Assembly (NCBI RefSeq): GCF_000485595.1
Contig: NW_014577611.1
Span: forward strand, 58,775 to 82,051
Length of the DNA stretch: 23,277 bases
Direction: 5' to 3'
From: Priapulus caudatus
Lineage: Eukaryota > Priapulida > Priapulimorpha > Priapulimorphida > Priapulidae
Part shown: one piece after another, positions 8,575 through 17,332 of the stretch
Numbering within the stretch: the stretch's first letter is position 1
Layout: each line of letters starts with the position of its first letter
The notes under the pieces: generated by a model
The model's database searches: none
Told to the model about the DNA's origin: nothing
What the model saw: the letters and a program-made list of their open reading frames with translations, nothing else
Translations under genes and position numbers: made by a program

Positions 8575-9887
8575 TTCTATCTTACTTTGTGTGAAATCCT
8601 TGCCACTGTGTCGCTATATAAATGACAAAGCTATAACGTTCACAAGTGACTAAATGTGATAAAATTCAATGCGGATTTATTCTCACGAAGGAAGTTCATT
8701 TACAACTAGACATACAGCGCATGTTACGCCTGTTTCTTGATACGAAAACATATTACAAAAGTTACCATTTTTAAGCTCAAATATATACGACTACGATGTA
8801 ATACGAAGTGTTACTAGGTAAATGAAGTGTTTAGTAACCACTTAAATCTGAACACGCCAGAGCCATTTCTGGATGTTTGAGACCAACCAGAGTAGATCTA
8901 CCTTTACCTGCTCTGTGGCATTGCTCCCCCCCACGTTAGACGAGTGACTTCATTCCAAGTAGAGAGATGTAATCAAGAAAAGAACACAAATCAAGTCAAG
9001 AAAGCTTGAACTAGTACGAAAGAGACTAAAGTCCAGGCACATTTTCAGCCACGCAATTTAACCCCTGAATGGCACCCCGGAACTACAGGATTGCCCTATG
9101 GTCAAAACATATTCAGGCAAGCCAACATGAGCTTTTACTCGGTTCCCAGGATCCCCCACCCGGAGATAATAAGGCATGGCATACCTGGCTATGCCTAAAT
9201 CACCTCAGGACAGAGGTTGGTCGATGCAGGGCACTTATGCTGAAGTGGGGATACATTGATACTGGGTCAATCGAATGTGACTGCGGGGAGGACCAGACTA
9301 TGGAACATCTGGAATGCCCTCTATTACCAGAGCCCTGTAGGCCTGAAGACCTTGAGGCTTTCAACCACCGTGCTAGGTCCAGTGTGCTGGAGTGACTAGG
9401 TCGAGTGTAGTGTGGTAACCCGAGAAGAAGAACTCACAGGTTGATTGGTTTAAAAAATCGATTCCATTACTGCACCTTGATAATAATAAGATGCCTTTGC
9501 TTTCCGACATTTCAATTCCCCACATCGACGAATAAAGAGAGATAGGCCCTGCGTATTTCTAAGCCGTCGGTCGGGAATAGGGACGCGTATTAATTCTAGT
9601 AAGAAATTCAACCATTATAAAAATCGCCAAAAAAACGAAAAACATACTGTGGTGATACAATTTTATGGGAGACAGATGAGAGCTACAGATGAGAGCTATT
9701 TCTCTACGGTTGTTTGATATAAAAATTGACTACGCACTATTATAATACGGCTTATATAGGCTGGCGTATATGCGCAATATCTACTTTAAAAAATCACAGC
9801 ATGTTAAATTTATGCATAAAAAGTGAAGAAGGGGTATTCGCGAGTCGAGTTATATTATAAACTTCTATTTCAAAATTTCGATATTTG
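8573..9887 (+). repeat. Duplicated segment, copy 2 (compact)
   Basis: Counterpart of 3843-5493. It is about 1.3 kb against 1.65 kb. It lacks roughly 230 bp present in copy 1 and many single extra bases. The retroelement frame is open here, indicating that this copy is the more faithful sequence. Confidence 0.85.
9069..9395 (+). CDS. Non-LTR retrotransposon pol, C-terminal end
   Basis: A 108-residue frame matching the tail of the polyprotein of jockey/CR1-like non-LTR elements, where a short cysteine/histidine motif follows the reverse transcriptase. Visible: W-x-x-LNHLRTEVGRCRA at about residues 40-55, then KWGYIDTGSIECDCGEDQ with the pattern C-x-C-x7-H-x2-C (residues 70-83), then CPLLPEPCRPEDL. 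These are characteristic of many invertebrate elements. The endonuclease and reverse-transcriptase domains are missing upstream, as expected for a 5'-truncated insertion, so the displayed ATG is probably internal. It is not expected to be functional. Confidence 0.75.
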   Translation: MAPRNYRIALWSKHIQASQHELLLGSQDPPPGDNKAWHTWLCLNHLRTEVGRCRALMLKWGYIDTGSIECDCGEDQTMEHLECPLLPEPCRPEDLEAFNHRARSSVLE

Positions 9888-10430
9888 AATCAGACGAAGC
9901 CCTATCGTAGGTAGCCCGCGGCAGTTTCCTCTAGATTTACCTGCCGACTGCATTTAAATGTGTAGTTTTAACGAAATATCCGTCGCTCTCGTAGGAAATC
10001 CGCATAAGCAAACTTAGACCTGAGCTTGTGCTACATTAGCCCGTCCTAGCGAGTTTCCAGTAAAGTTTTCAGGGTTATTAATGGATTCGTGCATGACTAA
10101 TATTTAAATGCTATGTCTACCTGCTGAAATATACTGTCGGGAATTGTAGGTAGTGTATGAAGCCATAAGACATATACACACATAATTTTGTCTTGAAACT
10201 ATACACTTGTAGCACACACTCGGGAGTACATCTTTATGATAAATTTCTATTTTCATGCCTTACTTTATTAATTATAATCGGCATGTCATTCAAATAATCT
10301 TAAAAAATACATGTCTATATAATACGTTTATCTTGTACGTGTCTGTGCACATACTTACTTTTTGTATAAGAAGTAGCGCGTAATGTAAAACTGTCAACGA
10401 TTTATTCTAAACGCGGTTATTAGCCTACCT
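9888..10430. other. Unique spacer, no gene seen
   Basis: Moderately AT-rich, with no open frame above 60 residues and no match to other repeats in the window. Confidence 0.45.
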
Positions 10431-11055
10431 CATGTATCTGAGAGAATTCTGCCAGAAACACGACCTGCAAGCTAGGGCGTTGTACCATCTTTTACAAGAG
10501 CCATAGCAATGGACTTTTATTCCATAAATCTAGACACGGGTACCCCCGCCTCATTTCAAATACGTTTGTGAATCCAAATATCAGTTATTTAGTGAGTTAC
10601 TGCGCATGCGCGGACCCGCATTTTAGCCTGAGGAACAAATATAAAATTCTAGAATATTTTCTAATGTGGCAGGCACTGATATCCTTGGTTGCATATGCCC
10701 CAGTATCTGTTAAAATGACGAGTTTTTCGGCGAATATATTCATGTACATGTATCTGAAAGAATTCTGCCAGAAACACAATTGCCGGGGTACCCTGCAAGC
10801 TAGGGCGTTGTACCATCTTTTACAAGAACCATAGCAATAGAATTTTATCCCATAAATCTACACACGGGTACCCCCGCTTCATTTTAAATACGTTTGTGAA
10901 TCCAAATATCAGTTATTTAGTGAGTTACTGCGCATGTGCGGACCCGCATTTTAGCCAGAGGAACAAATATAAAATTCTAGAATATTTTCTAATGTGGCAG
11001 GCAATGGTATCCTGGGTTGCATATGCCCCAGTATCTGTTAAAATTACGAGTTTTT
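10431..11055 (+). repeat. Tandem satellite, two units, ending at assembly gap
   Basis: Unit 1 (10431-10746) and unit 2 (10747-11055) are highly similar. Unit 1 lacks about 12 bp present in unit 2 (the TTGCCGGGGTAC segment), giving a full period near 328 bp. A third, diverged monomer is at 7300-7613. Each unit contains the same short frame beginning MNPNISYLVSYCACADPHFS. It follows the repeat and is not supported as a gene. Confidence 0.92.
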
Positions 11056-11065
11056 NNNNNNNNNN
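11056..11065. other. Assembly gap (10 N)
   Basis: Ten N bases directly after the second satellite unit, within the segment corresponding to the end of the unit. The real array is probably longer than shown. Confidence 0.99.
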
Positions 11066-11158
11066 GCTATACGCGTACAGCTATACGAAGTACCTAGGAA
11101 ATGCACTCATTTTGTCAGGATAGTGATACGCGTTTCGAACTGAGTATAGCTATATACG

Positions 11159-11262
11159 TGCATGGTCGTTCAGACGAGGGAAATTTATCGCGAGTACGTA
11201 CGAAACTCTGTTTCGTACGCGTACGAACCGTGGATTTTGCTACGTGTGAACGCGCAATAAGT
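11159..11262. mobile_element. Short foldback element remnant
   Basis: A central hairpin, GTACGTACGAAAC then TCT then GTTTCGTACGCGTAC (about 11196-11226), is bracketed by CGTTCAGACGAGG on the left and GCTACGTGTGAACGCG on the right. These outer motifs mirror each other and resemble the ends of the element at 7028. Short, non-coding, no target duplication identified. Confidence 0.45.
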
Positions 11263-11789
11263 TGGGTTGTGCTGTGATATAAATGTCATACGTAACAGTT
11301 TTTTACCATGCTTATTATCTTATTAGACTGATTTGTAAATATTGAAATTGTGTGCAATGTTATTCTCCATTTTTACCCATTGTTCCTATTGTGTCCGATT
11401 ATTAGTGGTATGAATTAGTAGCACGATTTTGCAGCGCAGCGGGTACCTGCAGCTAGTATTAAATAAAGGGTGTGTAGAGTAAATTCCCCACCACTGCCAG
11501 AGTGACAGTTGGTGGATCATTGAAGTAGACTATGAAGGCAAACTTTTAGAGCAATAAAAAAAACTATATACCCAATTCCAAGGTTCAAGCAAAAAAGCCA
11601 TCTTTTCTGCCGGACTAATATCGAATAAAGTATTTTTGGATCATTAAGCGGAATTGATATAGGTTCGATGGTTAATGCTTTTGTATTGTTATTGTGATGG
11701 GTAGAGGCATCGGTAATGATATCCTGGACGACGTAGCCTCTCTCGCTGGGAGTTAGGATTTAGGCTGTGTATCCCCGTCTATATCTTAA
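11263..11789. other. Spacer, no gene seen
   Basis: AT-rich sequence without recognised coding or repeat content. Confidence 0.4.
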
Positions 11790-11793
11790 GTCG

Positions 11794-11988
11794 GGCGCAC
11801 ACGTGGCGATTTTTATCGACAGTACTGGCGATTTTGTGGCCAGCAACAAAATCGCCGAGAAATCGCCACGTGTGCGCTGCATAGTGAGGGCGATTTTGAC
11901 GCCAGAAACTCGTCGCTGGAATATCAAACACGATCGTTTGTTGGCAAGTCGCTGAACAATCGCTACGTGTGCGCTGCACTGGCGACGG
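11794..11988. mobile_element. MITE-like element with CACACGTGGCGA termini
   Basis: GCGCACACGTGGCGATTT (about 11797-11814) is matched by its complement AAATCGCCACGTGTGCGC near 11861-11878. A second, diverged inverted copy, AATCGCTACGTGTGCGC, lies near 11958-11974. The first 30 bp recur in the same orientation at 12448-12478. Two mirrored open frames are palindrome artefacts. It lies next to the Harbinger transposase fragment, so a Harbinger-type non-autonomous derivative is the best guess, unproven because no 3-bp target duplication was confirmed. Confidence 0.6.
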
Positions 11989-12077
11989 ATTCAGGCAACA
12001 GTTTTTGGATTAACCAATCAAATGCATGATTTGAAGCACGTAATCAAATATGGCAGCGCCCACGTTCGTTTTCCACA

Positions 12078-12372
12078 TGCTAAACGCTCGTTTGGTGCAA
12101 TGGATTTCCGCATCACTGTGTTCTTCTTGCTTATCTTTGCCTCTACCAGGGTCAGAATTGCATTGAAATGTTCTTTTTTCATACTAAAATAACGCTGGTA
12201 CGTACGTCACTGAATCTTCAAGCTCCAGTTCTCTTACTAAATTATTAAAAACACCACGCGAATCACGTCGCAGCACCCACGTACGTGTCCATGTACGTCT
12301 CTCTCTCGCTGCTGTCTGTCGACGACGCCGAACTTGAAGAACGGCTATCGTGGTGTCAATGGGCGGTTCCAT
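12078..12372 (-). pseudogene. Harbinger (PIF/Harbinger) transposase, N-terminal fragment
   Basis: The minus-strand frame from 12372 shows a basic N-terminal block, RRRRQTAARERRTWTRTW, then GVFNNLVRELELED. This is the conserved region that precedes the DDE nuclease domain in HARBI1-like proteins (R-rich, W, then G-x-F-x-N-L-x-x-E-L). That frame stops at 12184. One base away, the next frame continues the family pattern with YFSMKKEHFNAIL and MRKSIAPNERLA, the usual downstream motif. A single-base shift near 12198 therefore breaks the gene. After 12078 the similarity ends, and the catalytic DDE part is absent. It is dead as a transposase. Neighbouring short elements may be its non-autonomous relatives. 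Confidence 0.75.
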
Positions 12373-12447
12373 TTTGAACAGGTCACGTACAGTTCATACA
12401 GTGGTAGGCCTATGTTGCTGACAGATGGTTGCATTGTCGCCGGGTCC

Positions 12448-12478
12448 CGCACACGTGGCGATTTTTATCGACAGTAGG
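12448..12478 (+). mobile_element. Second copy of the MITE/Harbinger-type terminus
   Basis: Repeats the CGCACACGTGGCGATTTTTA and TCGACAGTA sequence of 11798-11826 in the same orientation. It is then cut off by unrelated sequence beginning GGGCCTATACTGCC. It may be the start of a second, truncated element. Confidence 0.6.
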
Positions 12479-12599
12479 GCCTATACTGCCTTAGAGCCGT
12501 GTGCCGTGTGTGTAGCGGCTGTGTTAGAGCCTTTTCTCCAGAACCACGAAGCAAGCCATGTGCGAGGACAGACGTTTTAGTGATACTACACGAATGAAA

Positions 12600-12632
12600 G
12601 TGTTTATAAGTGTTTATAAGTGTTTATAAGTG
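12600..12632 (+). repeat. 10-bp tandem repeat, three copies
   Basis: TGTTTATAAG is repeated three times, followed by a partial TGTTAAT unit. A minor local expansion. Confidence 0.9.
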
Positions 12633-13138
12633 TTAATGACGTTTAGCGTGTTGTGTAGGTACTATATGCGGAAATGCTACACCATGCGAAACGAATACAT
12701 GCTCTGATGAGTTAATATATGATAGAGCCGTGGCTTTACACCTGTCACCGAATCACATTGGATCCACTAAAAAGAACTGGTAATGGCAGATGCACTATAA
12801 TTATTTCCGCTAAACTTGCCCGTACTGTAAAACCATGCATCGTTCATTATACTGTGATAAGGGAATGCCTACGATTGTTTAATTATGACATATATGGCCT
12901 TGGTGAATACTCGCTCTATTTGTGTGGGCTGGAGCAAGTTTTCTTTTAAAATTCTACGCGCGTTATCTATTCTATTTTAATCCGATTCAATGGTGAGATA
13001 CCATGACGACTTTTAATGTGCTTTATGCCTAATAGCAGCGGCTTGCCGCTTCACACATGAGAGCGTGGGAGGCACGCTCAATGCGCGTGCACACTGCATG
13101 CTCTAGATGCGTACATTATAACAGTTACTCCTGGATGG
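12633..13138. other. Spacer, no gene seen
   Basis: A 76-residue plus-strand frame at 12719-12949 has ordinary composition but no recognised motif, and I do not support it as a gene. No repeat match found. Confidence 0.4.
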
Positions 13139-13330
13139 CAGTGTGACCTTTGCTGCCGGCCTGCGAATTTGCGATTCCCAAACCGTATAGCTATGGAAGA
13201 GAAATTGAGCAACGTGATTGGCTAGAAAAATGTTAGGACACGCCCACTATCGCACGCTCGCCATCGCGCATTTTGCACAGCCTCAGGGGCTTATTTATTT
13301 TATTTCTTATTATTTTTGTTTTATTTAAAA

Positions 13331-13389
13331 TTAGGGATAGGGCTAGGGTTAGGGTTAGGGTTAGGGTTAGGGTTAGGGTTAAGGTTAGG
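13331..13389 (+). repeat. Interstitial telomere-like (TTAGGG)n array
   Basis: About six near-perfect TTAGGG units, flanked by degenerate ones (TTAGGGATAGGGC at the start, TTAAGGTTAGG at the end). The Arg/Val run of the overlapping open frame comes from this array. The hexamer suggests the host telomere is TTAGGG-type, unlike the TTAGG of most arthropods. Confidence 0.9.
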
Positions 13390-13588
13390 ATAATGCAAAA
13401 ATATCACGAAAATTCTTCATGTTTGAATTTGTACTTGCTGAATAGAAGCAATTCTAATTCAATGAATTCATTAAAGGATGAGCTTTTTACAAACATCAAG
13501 TCATCGACTATAGGGAATTATAAGCGATTCCCATTGCTACCTAGTCGACTATACATAGAGGATAACAAGTGTCAACGGGTAACGGTTA

Positions 13589-13680
13589 ATATTTATTTAT
13601 TTATTTATTTATTTAAATATTTATTTATTTATGCATTCATTTATATATTTATTCATTTATTTATTCGTTTATTTATATTC
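13589..13680 (+). repeat. (ATTT)n microsatellite
   Basis: Imperfect ATTT/TTTA tetranucleotide array directly upstream of the LicD-type exon. It supplies a T-rich run near the acceptor site. Confidence 0.85.
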
Positions 13681-13710
13681 CTAATTTCAAACTATATACG
13701 TTCTTTTAAG

Positions 13711-14135
13711 GTTCATACATGTGCCATGATCTTCTTCCCTGGGACGATGACATTGATATCATGGTGAAGGTCAGTGAGCGACAGCGCATGGAGAAGCTAT
13801 TGCTCAGCCTAGCACCGGAATACGCCATCACAAACCATACTGAAAAACAATTCGACAAATTTCACCTGAAACACACGCCAAAGAAGTGGAGGTTACCGTG
13901 GTCGTGGCCGAGCATTGATGTATCCTTCTATGACGAAAATGCGACGCATGTCTGGGAGCATCATCGGCGCAAAAACACACAACGACTATATCTGAAAACG
14001 ATGGTATTTCCAGTACATCCACGACCCTATGGACCGTATATGTTTCCTTCCCCTCGGGACACGCTTGGCTTTTTGAGGCATTCTAGCAAAGGAAAATATT
14101 TCTTTATAATATTAGCTTATAATTTAATATATTAG
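13711..14135 (+). CDS. LicD/fukutin-family exon (probable fragment)
   Basis: An exon-like frame opens directly after a TTCTTTTAAG acceptor (AG at 13709-13710). Two leading bases complete a codon, then SYMCHDLLPWDDDIDIMVKV follows. The WDDDID acidic motif is the hallmark of the LicD nucleotidyltransferase-like family (phosphocholine or ribitol-phosphate transfer in bacteria, and fukutin-type enzymes of the animal Golgi). Further family-like segments are WSWPSIDVSFYDENATHVWE and FPSPRDTLGFLRHSSKG. Upstream and downstream family regions are missing. No GT donor follows the last conserved residue, and the frame runs into AT-rich sequence to a stop at about 14133. It is therefore probably a truncated exon, possibly carried by the surrounding inverted-repeat element. 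A terminal exon of an intact gene is the alternative. Confidence 0.75.
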
Positions 14136-14263
14136 CTTGTTGACTAGTAATGCGTGTCCTAAAAATTTTCTAGCCAATCACGTTGCTCAATTTTTCTTCC
14201 ATAACTATACGGTTTGGGAATCGCAAATTCGCTGCCGGCCTGGGCAAAGATTCCCTGTCACTG

Positions 14264-14658
14264 GAAGAAGAAGTTACGTACCAGTCAGATTTTCCCCCCA
14301 CGTCCCATAAGCGGTCCTGTCACGTTTTCCTCACTACTTACGTTGCTACTAATTTTTTATAAACTAAATTTAGAGACTACGTACAGTCTCGAGAAAACAC
14401 ATCAGCAACGGGGTTAAACGTATGCTCATATTCACGCTTTCTCAATCAATTGGCGAGAAAAATAATCTACAGCAGGCTGAAAACCGCTAACATATGAGAA
14501 ATGAGATGTTCATCTCCGCACAACAAAATCATGATTTGTATACACGTGTTTTACTTGGGGTTAGCTCGATAAATGTCCGTTTCACGGTCCTCAAATCAAT
14601 CTATAAGTCCTCAGTGACGGTGTGAAGTAAAGTTTTATTATGTACAGTTTATACCATA
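14264..14658. other. Spacer, no gene seen
   Basis: No recognised feature. It contains one 67-residue frame without motifs that starts inside the inverted arm. Confidence 0.4.
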
Positions 14659-14662
14659 CACA

Positions 14663-15446
14663 TGTAGCAGAGCTACGCGTGCGAGTGCTAAAACTGGAGC
14701 GCGGTCAAGAATAGTCACACGATATTCTCAGCGCGATGACATCATTGCTAAACGTGAACGTGACCGCTTGTTTGCTAACTGCGTACTAAGGGCGTGGCCC
14801 AATCACCAGCCAGCCCTTCGGCCATGTGAACCTGGTTTGATATCAAGTGCGATATAAAATCTATTCACAGCTTGGCTCAGTTTTCCTCGCCCATAGCCAC
14901 AACACTATGGTCAGGAGATACGCGCTCGCACCATACCATATACGCTCCCCCCCATGACCACACACGCGCGATAGATATAAAAACCCACCGCGCGCCGGGA
15001 CGCCAGTTAGTAAGTCTCAGTCAGTTAGTCAAGACACGCAGTCGTAGTAAGCGAGGCAGTTAGAGACAGTCACGTAGCCACACGTAGTGAAGAAGTAGAA
15101 AAACTTATATGTGCTGTAAAACATTACCTAGTCTGTATTTAGTGATTCTCTGAGTAGAATAAAACCATCTAGTCTGTTACAACAAATACGTGTTATCTCT
15201 ACTATAAAGTTATTCGCTACTCGCCTTACGTCACACAAGAGGCAAGTCTGACATCTCCTTCAAGCGGAAACGCAAGCACGAATAGATAACAACGGGTGAA
15301 GAACAAGATACAACGCAAGACCTATAACATTACGACCTATACGATCACGTGTCTACACACAGTCGGGCATCTCCCGACGTGCCTTACGAATCGTCTATAA
15401 CACTGCTACACCCATAACACTTGTACAACAGCAGAAAGCTGGTACA
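14663..15446 (+). repeat. 5' LTR, complete
   Basis: A 784-bp LTR. U3 holds the GGAGCGCGGTCAAGAATAGT motif and the GGGCGTGGCCCAATCACCAG block. A TATA box (TATAAAAA, 14976-14983) and a polyadenylation signal (AATAAA, 15158-15163) define probable R and U5. The copy is uninterrupted and serves as the reference for the split 3' LTR and the truncated LTR at 8230. Confidence 0.9.
14976..14983 (+). promoter_or_regulatory. LTR TATA box
   Basis: TATAAAAA inside GATATAAAAACCCACC. It is conserved in the 3' LTR just before the point where that copy is interrupted. Transcription would be expected to start about 25-30 bp downstream, near the CAGTTAGTAAGTCTC region. Confidence 0.7.
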
Positions 15447-16609
15447 TTTTGCGTGCGTGTTGCTGCGGTGTTGTTGGAGACACTGACGCCCACGCTGATG
15501 ATGACGGGACATCTATCGGCGAAAATGTTGGTGATGTCTCCACGGTGATGATGTTGCTGTGATGAGACGGCGTTTACGCTACGATGTATAAGCGCTGGCT
15601 GCTGCGCTGTAAGGTCACAGCCCGCTAAAGATAGCTTCGATGTGTTCGAATGAGTTCTGCAGACTCGGCGGATGCTACACGGAGAGTAGCAACGACGGTG
15701 ATGCCGCTATCTCTCTGCTGCTACTGTTACTGCTGATGTCGACGATGACGCTTGATTTCAATACACGCACAATTCCCTATAATGCGGTGCTGACGTCACG
15801 GCTATTAATGCCAGCATTGATCGTGATGCTAGATCTCGAATGTCAATGCAGTTTCTAAGTAGTTTAGTGCTGCAATAGTGCGTTCACGTTACGCTGTTCC
15901 GCTGCTGCTGCTGCAAGGCCACAGTTCGCTAAGTATAGATTCAGCGTATTCGTACACAGTGCTATAGTCTCAGTTCCTATGGCGATGGGCTGCTGCTGCT
16001 GTTGACGGTATTGCAGTCGACGTTGACGATGGCTAAGCTGACGTCGCGGCTGTTACTGTTACTGCTGCTGCCGGCGATATTTTCACGATAATGATGCTGC
16101 TTCTGTCGACGTTGACGCTACGCTGACGCTGATGATGCTTCTAGCGCTCGAAGTTTGATAGTTCTGAATGCTGGCGATGATACGATGCTGACGTCACTGC
16201 TACTAAAACCACCTCTTCTTTCTTGTTCTCCTCTTCTTGCTGCCGCTGACTTCCTTCCGCACGAATCCTGGTCACGGCACCAAATGTACCAGCTTTCTGC
16301 TGTTGTACGCGCGACTTTAACGTTCAACGCGAGTATGGCCATACGATGATCATGACTTATGATTATTATTGCGATTTATTTAGCCTAAATGATTTGGATT
16401 GTATACACCCGTGGTTAGTTAAGGAAGTTAGTTAAGAAAATACCTGGATGATATATCGTGTTAGTTAAGCTGGTTAAAGTGAGTTTAAGTCATTTTTTGT
16501 TAGTGTACGAGTTCACGTATTAGTGACTTTATTACTTATACCACGTGGAACTCTTTGGACACAGCTTGTCGGCGATTGAGCCGAGCAACCTTTTCTGGCA
16601 GGGGGCGTG
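15447..16609 (+). other. Non-coding interior of LTR element
   Basis: Rich in CTG, GCT, GAT and GAC trinucleotides with no recognised protein domain. Two related blocks, about 15585-15660 and 15885-15960 (AAGGTCACAGCCCGCTAA-like and AAGGCCACAGTTCGCTAA-like), show an internal duplication of about 300 bp. The 3' end has a short G-run, GCAGGGGGCG, just before the 3' LTR that may act as the polypurine tract. The frames at 15640, 16118 and 16155 are composition artefacts. The expected primer-binding site is not next to the 5' LTR on the plus strand; see the inverted segment. Confidence 0.7.
16262..16307 (-). other. Inverted LTR tip plus primer-binding-like site
   Basis: On the minus strand, the last 23 bp of the LTR (as at 15424-15446) is repeated exactly at 16307-16285. 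It is followed by TTTGGTGCCGTGACCAGGAT, a TGG-starting sequence typical of a tRNA primer-binding site and leader. It is thus the true LTR/leader junction in the wrong orientation, implying that part of the interior is inverted relative to the LTRs. Confidence 0.75.
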
Positions 16610-16888
16610 TGTAGCAGAGCTACACGCGCGAGTGCTGTAACTTGAGCGCGGTTAAGAATAGCAACCGGAGCACGGTCAAGAATAGTCACAGGATATTCTC
16701 AGCGCGATGACATCATTGCTAAACGTGAACGTGACCGCTTGTTTTCTAACTGCGTACTAAGGGCGTGGCCTAATCACCAGCCAGCCCTTCGGCCATGTGA
16801 ACCTGGTTTGATATCAAGTGCGATATAAAATCTATTCACGGCTTGGCCCAGTTTCCCTCGCCCATAGCGACAACACTATGGTCAGGAG

Positions 16889-17332
16889 CACAGGCACTTG
16901 GGACAGAGTCAGTAGAAACTGAAAATAATATGAACACACATTCACAAATAGGCCCTACTACCGTACCTCTCAATTACAGTTCCACTGTTGCGCAACTGTA
17001 TATCAACTTTCCTTCATAAAAACCTATGTAAAAACTAACGCTGAACGCTCCCGCACTCGCCGCTGCGAGTGTGCTGTGACGCTATGATAATATATATATA
17101 GAGTCTATATATAGTCTCTCTATATATATATTGTCATAGCGTCACAGCACACTCGCAGCGGCGAGTGCGGGAGCGTTTGGCGTTAGTTTTTACATAGGTT
17201 TTTATGAAGGAAAGTTGATATACAGTGACGCAACAGTGGAACTGTAACACAGGGGTACGGTAGTAGGGCCTATTTGTGAATGTGTGTTCATATTATTTTC
17301 AGTTTTTACTGACTCTGTCCCAAGTGCCTGTG
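16889..17332. mobile_element. 444-bp palindromic MITE with 8-bp target duplication
   Basis: The left end CACAGGCACTTGGGACAGAG is exactly mirrored at the right end. The two halves pair over almost the whole length around a TA-rich centre (about 17085-17130). GTCAGGAG occurs on both sides (16881-16888 and 17333-17340) and once at the matching site in the uninterrupted LTR, so it is a true 8-bp duplication. The 8-bp size fits the hAT-like group among others. It has no coding capacity. Confidence 0.95.

Larger units (their letters stand above)
13139..14263 (+). mobile_element. Inverted-repeat element enclosing a LicD-family exon
   Basis: Arms at 13139-13243 and 14152-14263 are inverted copies. 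Both contain GCGAATTTGCGATTCCCAAA or its complement, CCGTATAG, TTGAGCAACGTGATTGGCTA and GGACACGC. The outermost bases read CAGTG on the left and CACTG on the right. Near the outer ends a small block TGCCGGCCTG appears in flipped orientation between the arms. Between them lie a TTAGGG array, an (ATTT)n tract and a single coding exon. No transposase is present. Either a transposon captured a host gene fragment, or two opposed short elements flank an exon. The target duplication was not resolved. Confidence 0.6.

Noticed and set aside
8468-8653. 61-residue frame with a Cys-Val repeat
   Set aside because: Translation of the (GT)n array joined to flanking repeat sequence.
10568-11123. Two similar frames starting MNPNISYLVSYC as a duplicated gene
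   Set aside because: They follow the satellite period exactly, and the second runs into the N gap. The diverged monomer does not keep the frame.
11767-11979. Two opposed 62-66 residue frames as genes
   Set aside because: They mirror each other across a palindromic MITE-like element.
13331-13389. Chromosome end (true telomere)
   Set aside because: The array has only about six units, is degenerate at both sides and continues into ordinary sequence, so it is interstitial.
13273-13767. 164-residue frame with Arg-Val repeats upstream of the LicD exon
   Set aside because: Mostly translation of the TTAGGG and ATTT arrays. It overlaps the exon in another frame and spans the intron-like region.
16118-16349. 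Overlapping frames on opposite strands as gag or another retroelement protein
   Set aside because: No zinc knuckle, protease or reverse-transcriptase motif is visible. The frames arise from trinucleotide-rich DNA and the inverted leader.
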